This document shows, one piece after another, positions 33,993 through 42,120 of a stretch of DNA of 64,000 bases (positions are counted from its first letter, which is position 1; each line of letters opens with the position of its first letter). The stretch comes from Bacteroidaceae bacterium (GTDB taxonomy: Bacteria > Bacteroidota > Bacteroidia > Bacteroidales > Bacteroidaceae). The position numbers and the translations under genes were made by a program. Below the pieces are notes generated by a model that did not search any database, was not told the DNA's origin, and was given only the letters and a program-made list of their open reading frames with translations. The DNA lies in assembly GCA_017427065.1 (NCBI GenBank), contig JAFRTL010000022.1, positions 28,695 to 92,694 on the forward strand. Reading direction: 5' to 3'.

Positions 33993-35245
33993 ACTGTCTG
34001 AACTTTTTTTCTTTGTATAATTACTCCTTTATTCTGTGGACAATAACTGAAACATTTACCACACGACACACAATTCTTGTGGTCTATTTCATATTCTTTG
34101 CGCGTACGTCGCACAGAAAGATTTATCAACTTCAATCCTATTACCAGACCGATCAGCGCCCCTACGATGGTTCCATAAAACCTGAAATCTGCCTGAACGG
34201 CATCATTACTTTGCTGCAACTCTTCCACGGTTCTTCCTTGCGCATAGAAGGCTTCTACTTCTGGCAGCATCTCATTGTCGGGATGGGCTTCCTGTATCTG
34301 CACTAATTCATACAGACGGACTTCTTTATTGGCATAACTCAGATTGGCAGAGGACATGCGCAACAGCAAGGCTCCCAATACCATCAGCAGAGGCAAGCCT
34401 ACGGCATATTTCAAAACACGGATAACACCATCGTAACGTGCTTCTGTATTATTATTCTGATAAGGAGGAAGGACGGCATCTACCGGACAAGAATTGTGGC
34501 AAAGCTGACAATTCACACAGGTCTTTTCCGTAATCTTTATCTTCCATATAGAGACAGATGAGAAGAGACTCAACAATGCGCCATAAGGACAAAGGAAACG
34601 GCAGAAAGGACGGCCAGTGAAAATAGACATAACCAACAAGATTCCTCCGAAGGTAATAAGGCCAAAATCTCCTCCTAAACGGAAGATCCCTATAAAAGGA
34701 TCAAACTGGCAGATGATGAATCTACTGCGTGTAAGCGCATACAGCAAAGCAAAGAACAAGTAAATCCAAGGAATCACGCTCAATGCTGTACAAACTGACT
34801 TCGATATACGATAGTTCTTGACATTCAGCAACTCTTGCAAAGCTCCAAATGGACAGACACCTGCGCAGAATACCCTACCAAACAAAAAGGCAAAGATAAT
34901 AGGCAAAAGGAAGAACAACAGCACCACTAATGGCAGGTGATACGTGTTGTCCACCATCGCTAAAGCAATATTCTGAATAGAGCCGATGCTACATACACAC
35001 CCCTCACGGAAAAAGCCAAAATAAGCGACGGAAATCAGAGAGGTGATAATGATAGGACCACGTGTGCGTTTCTTATAAGCAGCCCACGTGATAAGGCTCA
35101 TCAGTGCGACTAGCAGCACGATGTCCAACACATTCCAGAAGGTCTCGTAAGGCACAAAATAATCGCGCTCCGGATACTGATATCCAGATTCGAATTCTGG
35201 CCTTGGAAAACGGCTGACAATGATCATTAACAAATTCTTCATCAT
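33989..35245 (-). CDS. NapH/NosR-type membrane polyferredoxin
   Basis: The 418-residue protein has about six membrane segments with two CxxxCP motifs at their ends (FCAGVCPFGALQE and FCRFLCPYGALLS), a [4Fe-4S] pair CVNCQLCHNSCP, and a C-terminal CVSCGKCFSYCP. NapH and NosR move electrons between the quinone pool and periplasmic partners. The insertion VEAFYAQGRTVEELQ before the last membrane segment is not part of classic NapH. It overlaps genes on both sides by 4 bases. In this run it is the best candidate for carrying electrons across the inner membrane. Confidence 0.88.
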   Translation of the reverse strand: MMKNLLMIIVSRFPRPEFESGYQYPERDYFVPYETFWNVLDIVLLVALMSLITWAAYKKRTRGPIIITSLISVAYFGFFREGCVCSIGSIQNIALAMVDNTYHLPLVVLLFFLLPIIFAFLFGRVFCAGVCPFGALQELLNVKNYRISKSVCTALSVIPWIYLFFALLYALTRSRFIICQFDPFIGIFRLGGDFGLITFGGILLVMSIFTGRPFCRFLCPYGALLSLFSSVSIWKIKITEKTCVNCQLCHNSCPVDAVLPPYQNNNTEARYDGVIRVLKYAVGLPLLMVLGALLLRMSSANLSYANKEVRLYELVQIQEAHPDNEMLPEVEAFYAQGRTVEELQQSNDAVQADFRFYGTIVGALIGLVIGLKLINLSVRRTRKEYEIDHKNCVSCGKCFSYCPQNKGVIIQRKKVQTV

Positions 35246-35823
35246 GCGTGATCCTTTAGTTTATAAGCCGTACCATAAGGGACACGTTGGATGGCTCCCG
35301 AAGCACAGACTTTGGAGATTTTACATTCGTTGCAGTTCAAACAGAGGTCTTGGTTGATTTGAAGATACAAGGAGCCATTGCCAAAGGAATTGCATCCCTT
35401 CACACACTTGCCACAACCATTACACAGATCCTCATCAATCGTATATTCAAAATAAGGATCTTCCACAAACTTACGCTTGATGGCACCTGTAGGACAGATC
35501 ATATTCTCGGCAGCCGTATTCAGTTCCTTGGCATTGGTACGGTAGTATCCACCACAGAGATCACAATACCCGCAAACCTTCACCGCATGAACGCAACGGA
35601 CAGCAGACACAGGCATCACACAGTCGGTTTCACATCTTCCACACTGTGTACACACATTAGGATCTATCTGCCAGAAGATACTGGCTTCCTCGCCTTTCAC
35701 CTTACTAGCACCGGCAATGCCAACGGCAGCAATGGATCCACCTGCCAATACCGTGCCTATCTTCTTGAAGAAGTCGCGTCTTTTCAGCGGACTGCCTTCT
35801 ACTAATTTCTTTTTGTCTTCCAT
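35242..35823 (-). CDS. Tat-exported NapG-like polyferredoxin
   Basis: The 193-residue protein has a twin-arginine signal (KRRDFFKK, then a hydrophobic stretch at about 22-42) followed by several Cys clusters: CTQCGRCETDC, CVHAVKVCGYCDLC, CNGCGKCVKGC and CLNCNECKISKVC with partner CP and CASGA. Three or four [4Fe-4S] clusters can be built. Like NapG, it would fold in the cytoplasm and act in the periplasm next to the NapH-like protein, whose gene overlaps its end by 4 bases. Confidence 0.88.
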   Translation of the reverse strand: MEDKKKLVEGSPLKRRDFFKKIGTVLAGGSIAAVGIAGASKVKGEEASIFWQIDPNVCTQCGRCETDCVMPVSAVRCVHAVKVCGYCDLCGGYYRTNAKELNTAAENMICPTGAIKRKFVEDPYFEYTIDEDLCNGCGKCVKGCNSFGNGSLYLQINQDLCLNCNECKISKVCASGAIQRVPYGTAYKLKDHA

Positions 35824-35832
35824 AATTTCCTC

Positions 35833-36888
35833 CTAAATCGTAACACCTAACTTTAACGGACAATCCTTATTACACGTCGCACACTTTCCAGAAAGTGCCG
35901 TCCCATTTTGAGCTACTAAGGACTTATCGTATTGAAAGGTGATAATCTGATTCTTTCCTGCCACAATGAGCTTGTCACGATTTACCCTTACCTCATAAGC
36001 CGCATGTCCACCGCCTAAGGTCCTTTCATCCAGCAGCACACTCCGAAATTCACCTTCAGGACTATAGCAGCTGATGCGTGGAATACCTTTTTCCGACGTA
36101 ATGATTTCTCCACCGGCATTAGAAGTCACGTACACAGGATTACAGCAACCACTGAAACGGCCGTCATTAATACCAGCTTCTCCAAATGATGACAGATACT
36201 CGCCATCGGCTGTATAGCTTTCTACTAAATGCCTGCCAGGATTCGAGCAATAAACCGTTCCGTTCATATGCATCACACCGAAAGAATAGCTTGGTACCAC
36301 AAAACCATTGGGACTCTGTATGAACTTCACGAATGTACCATCGGTCAAGTACTTACACATCAGCTTATTCTGTGCATCTGTAATGAACACATTCTCTCCG
36401 AAAACGGTCAGTGAGCAATAATCGGCATTCTCATCACACGCCTCCCATTCACGCACCTTCGTACCTTCCATCGTGAACACATCCACATGCATCGGATAAA
36501 GCACATAAATCAAATCGTCACTCACCGTTACATCCATCACTTCTCTAGTTACCGAAAATTTATTCTGTAACTTACCAGCTGCATTATAGACATAAATGCT
36601 TTGAGGGGATGCCACTACAATGTAGTCCTGATACAGTTCGAACGACTCAATGTCCTCTGCAGTCTTGAATGCTGCCACCTTTCTATAAGGAGACAGGAAC
36701 GTACTGCGCTGAGGGTTCTCTCCCACCTTTTCATTGGTCTGGTAGAACAACTCTTTGGGTTTGGCAAACATCTTGTAAACCAAATCCCCTGCTCCACCAG
36801 CAATGACACCACCAACACCAATAGAACCCAATACCCGCAAGAATCCTTTACGAGTCATTTTTCCATCCTTCTTATTCGGTTGTTCCAT
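35833..36888 (-). CDS. NHL-like beta-propeller with Tat-like signal and C-terminal Cys motif
   Basis: The 351-residue product begins with MTRKGFLRVLGS (12 residues into the frame), a Tat-like signal in which the second Arg is Lys, followed by a glycine-rich hydrophobic segment. The body is a six-blade NHL-type propeller (for example SYTADGEYLSSFGEAGINDGRF). It ends with CATCNKDCPLK, a short cysteine group like a half ferredoxin, which could bind metal or be lipid- or disulfide-linked. It is 9 bases upstream of the Tat ferredoxin gene. The C-terminal Cys group next to a ferredoxin partner hints at shared cluster ligation, but that is inference. Confidence 0.8.
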   Translation of the reverse strand: MEQPNKKDGKMTRKGFLRVLGSIGVGGVIAGGAGDLVYKMFAKPKELFYQTNEKVGENPQRSTFLSPYRKVAAFKTAEDIESFELYQDYIVVASPQSIYVYNAAGKLQNKFSVTREVMDVTVSDDLIYVLYPMHVDVFTMEGTKVREWEACDENADYCSLTVFGENVFITDAQNKLMCKYLTDGTFVKFIQSPNGFVVPSYSFGVMHMNGTVYCSNPGRHLVESYTADGEYLSSFGEAGINDGRFSGCCNPVYVTSNAGGEIITSEKGIPRISCYSPEGEFRSVLLDERTLGGGHAAYEVRVNRDKLIVAGKNQIITFQYDKSLVAQNGTALSGKCATCNKDCPLKLGVTI

Positions 36889-36907
36889 ATAGTTTAGTTT
36901 TTATACT

Positions 36908-38329
36908 TCATTCTGTAATCTTCAGACATTTCACGGTGTGCGAATCACGCAGCACCAATCGTCCATCCGCATAAGCCATAGGTCCCCAGGCATCTACGCC
37001 TTCCATCACTTCTTGTTTCTTCAATAGCGTCATGGCATTCGGTTCTATCTGATAGACATACAATACCCCATCTTCATTGAAAGCGAATAGCTTATCATTG
37101 ATTACCAGGTATGGCCCTAAGCCAAATCGCTCATCTTGTGCCGATGTCCAAATCGGCGTATGTAGATTGGACGGATTGTAATACACCAATTTGCTACGAT
37201 TGGCACCACCATCCTTAGGCAAGATGCTGATGATCTTTCCATTATATAAGATAGGAGTCTGCTGTTCACTCGCCAATCCTTTATCAGCCTTGTACTGATC
37301 TAAGACCGTGGCTTTCCAATTGGAGCCACTCCCATCAACTTGCAACAATGCACCGCCATTACCATAGCCAGCCACTAGGAATATCTGATTGGAAGATATG
37401 CGCAGTGGTGAAGGAGCCACGACAGATGGTTGCCACTTATTGGTACTCCATAGCAGTTTGCCCTTATCTGACCCTTCGGCAGAAACGCCACACACGCCTC
37501 CCACGCCTATATAGACATAGGTCTTCTTACCATTCAAGGTCATAGGCATAATCGAAGAATGTGACATCTTGAAGTGGACCGTATTCTCTGTCGCCCATTT
37601 CACTGCACCCGATTGAATATCCATGCCTACCATCAACGTATCCGCACCCGCTGGTGCCAGGATCACTTCATCGCCATCGATAAGCGGACATTGGCCGGTG
37701 TACCAGAACGGCACCTCCGTTTCATACTCCTTCTGCATGTCGCGTGTCCACTTCATGTCGCCAGTCTCCGGATCACAGCACATCACATGACCATTTGGTC
37801 CCATGGTAATGATATACCCGTCGCCAACGGCAGGAATGGTACGAGAAAAGCCATGATTACGTTTGATACGCACTCTGTACCATCGACGCCACAGTTCCTC
37901 TCCCGTTTCCAAAGAGAAGCACCGCAGCATATCAGAGAGCAAGGTCTCATCATAGTCCAACACATAGACCCTACCCTTATAGATCACCGGTGCCGCATGT
38001 CCCTCTCCCGTAGTGAAACTCCACATCTCTTGATAATCGCCAGAAGTACTGATCGCCTCAGACGTTTGAATAATATTATCCCGCTGACTTCCACGAAAAG
38101 CCGACCATACACCATTCATTCCCGTAGGCGCTTCGGCCTCATACTTCATAAAGAACTCGCCAACCTTCACATCATCAGCACTACGGGCAAGCCCTTCAGG
38201 TCGATTATCGGCACCAGGCTCCTGAGTAGTCAGTTCAGAATGCGGGGTATACAGTTGCCATCCCACTAAAACCAGTGAGTAGAGTACAACCGTACCAATA
38301 GTAATCCACTTTAAGCTTTTCTTGTTCAT
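36908..38329 (-). CDS. membrane-anchored PQQ-like beta-propeller
   Basis: The 473-residue product has one N-terminal membrane segment (about residues 9-27) and a propeller from about 80 onwards (SAFRGSQRDNIIQTSEA, AAPVIYKGRVYVLDYDETLL, EETGDMKWTR-like blade ends). It is predicted to sit in the periplasm tethered to the inner membrane. It overlaps the upstream propeller gene by 4 bases. No signal cleavage site is evident. Confidence 0.85.
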   Translation of the reverse strand: MNKKSLKWITIGTVVLYSLVLVGWQLYTPHSELTTQEPGADNRPEGLARSADDVKVGEFFMKYEAEAPTGMNGVWSAFRGSQRDNIIQTSEAISTSGDYQEMWSFTTGEGHAAPVIYKGRVYVLDYDETLLSDMLRCFSLETGEELWRRWYRVRIKRNHGFSRTIPAVGDGYIITMGPNGHVMCCDPETGDMKWTRDMQKEYETEVPFWYTGQCPLIDGDEVILAPAGADTLMVGMDIQSGAVKWATENTVHFKMSHSSIMPMTLNGKKTYVYIGVGGVCGVSAEGSDKGKLLWSTNKWQPSVVAPSPLRISSNQIFLVAGYGNGGALLQVDGSGSNWKATVLDQYKADKGLASEQQTPILYNGKIISILPKDGGANRSKLVYYNPSNLHTPIWTSAQDERFGLGPYLVINDKLFAFNEDGVLYVYQIEPNAMTLLKKQEVMEGVDAWGPMAYADGRLVLRDSHTVKCLKITE

Positions 38330-39534
38330 TTCACTTTATAAGCCATTAAACTATCTCCATGTCTGATGTAAAGCACGCCCTTATGCACCACAGGATGTGC
38401 CCAATGCTGTTCAGTACCCTTTGTCACACGCACTCTACCGACAACATCCATTTTGGCATTGTGAGGCAGAATCAGTTGCACTTCTCCATTGTCACAATAG
38501 TTGAAAATCATTCCGTCTGCTGCTACAGGAACACTTTGACGGGCACGGGTTTTATGCATCAAGGTACCCGTGTTCCAATCCAAGCATACCCAATTGCGAC
38601 TTTCATTACTGCCATAGATGTAATGCCCCACCTTCACCATAGCAGAGAAGACATTCGTAAGCTCTTTGGAATCCCAAACTTTACTGATGCTTCGTCCCCC
38701 ATTCTCCAGTTTCAGCATCACCGAACCATAACCATTGCCCGTCATACAATAGAGCATACCATTTTCATAAATCGGAGAATTACATTGTTCGGTCCATCTG
38801 CTAGGGAAAGGATATGACCACAACAGCTGTCCGTTATCCGCATTCAGACCGATGATGCTATGCTCCGTGATGGTGACCACAATGGGTATTTCCATATCCG
38901 AAATATAGATGGGTGAACAATAGGCCGACGATTCACCTTTGGCTTTGGAAGTCCAAATCTGCGCCCCATTCTGTTTGTTCAATGCCACCACATTGTGCGT
39001 CTTGCCTCCAGGCGTGATAATCAACTTATCGCCTATGATCAGCGGAGCCTCATTCATACCATACTCCAGTTCCTCTGCGCCAAAATCTTTCAAAATATTC
39101 TTTTGCCACACCACATTCAAGGTAGCGGCATCCATACAAGTCAGCACCCCATGTCCACTATACTGATACAACTTGCCATCATTCAGAGTTACGGCAGCTC
39201 TTGCACCACTGTAATTGCCTACCCATTCCTGAGAATAAGGTTTCTGCTGCAGCAACTTGCCATTCATGTCAATCACCGATACAAAACCCATGTGATTGGC
39301 TCCTTTCATGCCTGTCACATAGATCTTGTCATCAAGAATACCCAGTTGCGAATACCCTTCACCAATACCATCTACAGACCACAACAAGGTTGGTCCTTCT
39401 TCTGGCCATGTCTTGAGTAATCCAGAATCGTTGTACGTTCCTGAACGATCTACTCCACGCCATTCCACGACTCGTTGAGCCGAGACACTGATGGCTGTCA
39501 TCGCCATTAGGATCATTAGCAATTTCTTATTCAT
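38326..39534 (-). CDS. PQQ-like beta-propeller protein, soluble periplasmic
   Basis: The 402-residue protein has a Sec signal peptide ending ISVSAQ and propeller blades related to the three tandem copies at 18.6-22.6 kb: it shares the opening WRGVDRSGTYNDSGLLKTWP and the closing HWAHPVVHKGVLYIRHG. It is thus a fourth member of that subfamily placed at the other end of the run. It overlaps the cyclase gene by 8 bases, giving coupled expression with the terpenoid enzymes. Confidence 0.86.
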   Translation of the reverse strand: MNKKLLMILMAMTAISVSAQRVVEWRGVDRSGTYNDSGLLKTWPEEGPTLLWSVDGIGEGYSQLGILDDKIYVTGMKGANHMGFVSVIDMNGKLLQQKPYSQEWVGNYSGARAAVTLNDGKLYQYSGHGVLTCMDAATLNVVWQKNILKDFGAEELEYGMNEAPLIIGDKLIITPGGKTHNVVALNKQNGAQIWTSKAKGESSAYCSPIYISDMEIPIVVTITEHSIIGLNADNGQLLWSYPFPSRWTEQCNSPIYENGMLYCMTGNGYGSVMLKLENGGRSISKVWDSKELTNVFSAMVKVGHYIYGSNESRNWVCLDWNTGTLMHKTRARQSVPVAADGMIFNYCDNGEVQLILPHNAKMDVVGRVRVTKGTEQHWAHPVVHKGVLYIRHGDSLMAYKVK

Positions 39535-41257
39535 AGCGCTTTTTATAATAGTTACTTACTTTTTTCAATCCAATCAATAAAAAGGTGAGGCTATACAACT
39601 CCTCCGAATACCACAGACGGGAGAAATAAAGTCCTATAGGCTCTCTTTGAAATAGTTCTCCTCGCTCGTACGCCTCATAAAGGAAATCCAGTGCTCTGCC
39701 CATTGCCACTTCATTAGGCTTGTCAGCAGAAGCCAGTGCTCCCAATACTTTGGCCGTCAGTGTCACCTTGGAAGCTACGCCCTTAGCACCACCCCAGCCA
39801 CCATCTTCATTTTGTACATTTAGCAGATAAGCCAAGCCTTTATTTGCCAAAGATAACGCTTCAGGTTGACCAGCAGACAACAAGTAATCCACTGCTGTGG
39901 CGGTACCATAGACAGGCGATTTCTCATCCGCAGCATCCTGATCGCCAAACCATAATGGCGTCCAGGAACCCTCTTTAGAAAGCGCTATCTCCATCCACTC
40001 CAGAAGCCGTTTAGCTCCTTTCTCCGTCCGTGCCTTCAGTGCTGGAGGCAATACTTCTTTCCACAGCGAAAAAGCCAGAAAAGCATGCGCAGAGATGTCT
40101 GCACTGCTACGGTCGAAAGGCAGCTTACCCCATCCTTTGCAGAAGGTAGGCATACCACCATCGTTGTTTTGCAGATCCAACAGCCATTCAATGCCTTTTC
40201 CCACTTCTGGAGCATACGTTCCGCGCGTCAACACATGGAAAGCCACCAATGCACCCGACGTATCATCACCGTCGGGCACAGAACCACTAAGGTCGCTCCA
40301 TCCCCATCCACCTGGCTGTGCGCCAGTAAATGGATGTACATCTTTCGTAGAGCGTTCTTTCATATTCTCTATAAAGAAGTCACGCTCTGGCAAATCCTCA
40401 TCCAATGCCCGAATACTGAGGCTCGTTACCCATCCCGATAAATCAGTATCAATGGGCCAGGCTCCATCTTCACGCACCGTATCCACCAAGAACTGCGCCG
40501 CTTTCTGAGTGACCACATGATTCCGATAGCCGGCTTGTGCCATGCACATGCTTACAAAAGCCGTCAGAGGGGCAGCCTCCAGGAAACCACCATCGGCTGG
40601 CTGAAGTTTCACCAAGACTTTCAATGAAGGTTCGATGAATCTCCTGCGCAGTGGTGCCAATAAGCCTTGCTTCCCTTTCTTGAAACGTAGAATGCCTACT
40701 GCTATCAAAGCAGGAATGGCATAACTGACTACTGGCAAATTCAAGAAACGGAACAAGCGCTGTGGCAACACCGCCAGTTCAAAAGGAAATGGCGGGATGC
40801 GTTCCCAATCAGAGATTACGCCTGCTAAGGCACACATCACGAGGATAGGCACTGAGAAAGTGAGATCGGTGCCGTAGTAATCTAACACTCCTTGGATGAT
40901 GTCTTCATCAGTCTCTCCACCAAAACGTTCCTTCAAGTAAACTTGTGTCTTTTCCGACCTCACCCCAACGGCATACAGCGAAGCATATGTCAAGAGCGTC
41001 GCTGTCAGATTCGAAGGACTCTCAATGCTGTCGCCCCAAGAACCGTCGGCCTTCATCGTTCGTTGCAACCATGCCACACCATCCGCGATCTGACGGTCGT
41101 ATGTCTGAGCATCTATCTCATGTAAGGCAAATACCGAAACCGATGTCGATATGGCACTGGAAGAAAGCTTCCCTCGCCATATCTTACCTTCCTCGCGCTT
41201 GCTCAGCAAAGCCTCAGAAGTTACTTTAATCATTTTGTCTATCTGCCTTATATTCAT
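39527..41257 (-). CDS. class II terpene cyclase-like protein (squalene-hopene cyclase fold)
   Basis: The 576-residue product is built of QW-type repeats (VAWLQRTMKADGSWGDS, FLVDTVREDGAWP, IEWLLDLQNNDGGMP, LAYLLNVQNEDGGWGG) that form alpha/alpha toroids. The catalytic motif is intact: GGWGWSDLSGSVPDGDDT, with DXDD at residues 329-332, in the same context as the DXDDT of squalene-hopene cyclase, where the central Asp protonates the substrate. Length is slightly under SHC (about 630). Moderately hydrophobic stretches (135-190) may bind the membrane. The substrate is probably the product of the polyprenyl synthetase in the same operon. ATGA overlap with the upstream gene. Confidence 0.88.
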   Translation of the reverse strand: MNIRQIDKMIKVTSEALLSKREEGKIWRGKLSSSAISTSVSVFALHEIDAQTYDRQIADGVAWLQRTMKADGSWGDSIESPSNLTATLLTYASLYAVGVRSEKTQVYLKERFGGETDEDIIQGVLDYYGTDLTFSVPILVMCALAGVISDWERIPPFPFELAVLPQRLFRFLNLPVVSYAIPALIAVGILRFKKGKQGLLAPLRRRFIEPSLKVLVKLQPADGGFLEAAPLTAFVSMCMAQAGYRNHVVTQKAAQFLVDTVREDGAWPIDTDLSGWVTSLSIRALDEDLPERDFFIENMKERSTKDVHPFTGAQPGGWGWSDLSGSVPDGDDTSGALVAFHVLTRGTYAPEVGKGIEWLLDLQNNDGGMPTFCKGWGKLPFDRSSADISAHAFLAFSLWKEVLPPALKARTEKGAKRLLEWMEIALSKEGSWTPLWFGDQDAADEKSPVYGTATAVDYLLSAGQPEALSLANKGLAYLLNVQNEDGGWGGAKGVASKVTLTAKVLGALASADKPNEVAMGRALDFLYEAYERGELFQREPIGLYFSRLWYSEELYSLTFLLIGLKKVSNYYKKRYE

Positions 41258-42120
41258 AATGTTCCTAAAGCCAATAATCCATAAAACACATACTCCACAT
41301 CACTCGCATCATCCAGCAGTGTAGCCGCAAAGCCACCGTTGTCCAGCCAATGGGAAGTGATGAAATCCGTGGCATTAAAACGCGGTTTTACCTGATACTG
41401 TTTTAGTACGAAAAGGGCTGTAGCCGTGGATAATAAATCAGCCATAGGCACAACTTCCGACGCCTTGAAACCGCCATTGTCTTCCTGCATTTCCCTCAAG
41501 GCATCCACCTCCGCATTTAGCTTCCAACCATCGGTTTGCCCCTTCAGTGAGAGGGCTGCAGCTGTCGCATTAAGGTTGGGCATCTCTTGTGCTGGCGAAT
41601 TGGCATATCCCTTCCCTTTCACACGATAGGCTTCCAAATCAGTCGTATCCAACGCTTCCTCATTACTGGTATCTTCCAGCAAGCCCCTCCAGATGAACTG
41701 ACTATAGGGATTGTGAATATCCCCTTGGGGAACTTCCCGGAAAGAAGTCAGCGGACGAATCTCCCGTCGCTTACTCCCTGTGACTGCCATGAGTAGCTTC
41801 CCCTTATCCATCAACTCGTCAAGCAAGCAGCAACGCATCAAAGCTGCATAATCAATCAATCCCAACCGATCAGCTTGCCAACGATCCAAAAAAGCTTTAC
41901 GTTTCTTCGTATCCAGTTCCAAGCCCAAGACATAGGAAAGCAACCACCCGAATGCCGTATAATACAAATCAGGTTCGCCGCTCTTATTCTTGAAAGCCAC
42001 ATCACCATCCACCCGCTGACTCTCCACAAAGCGAGAAACCTGTGCAAACGCTTCCGCACTCAGCAGTTCCTTACCTGCTGTCAGTGTGCGTAGCAATCGT
42101 ATGGAGAGCGTTTCTTTCAT
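41254..42120 (-). CDS. prenyltransferase beta-subunit-like alpha/alpha toroid
   Basis: The 288-residue product has the helical repeat pattern of protein prenyltransferase beta subunits and small terpene cyclase domains: VESQRVDGDVAF, YYTAFGWLLSYVLG, LREMQEDNGGFKASE, HWLDNGGFAATLLDD with following helices. I see no DXDD motif and no clear zinc site (Asp, Cys, His), so it may be a non-catalytic partner of the cyclase encoded next to it, or bind a prenyl chain. It overlaps both neighbours by 4 bases. Confidence 0.75.
   Translation of the reverse strand: MKETLSIRLLRTLTAGKELLSAEAFAQVSRFVESQRVDGDVAFKNKSGEPDLYYTAFGWLLSYVLGLELDTKKRKAFLDRWQADRLGLIDYAALMRCCLLDELMDKGKLLMAVTGSKRREIRPLTSFREVPQGDIHNPYSQFIWRGLLEDTSNEEALDTTDLEAYRVKGKGYANSPAQEMPNLNATAAALSLKGQTDGWKLNAEVDALREMQEDNGGFKASEVVPMADLLSTATALFVLKQYQVKPRFNATDFITSHWLDNGGFAATLLDDASDVEYVFYGLLALGTL

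Noticed and set aside
37574-38269. 231-codon plus-strand frame
   Set aside because: Mirror of the membrane-anchored propeller gene; composition rich in His and Arg, typical of an antisense shadow.
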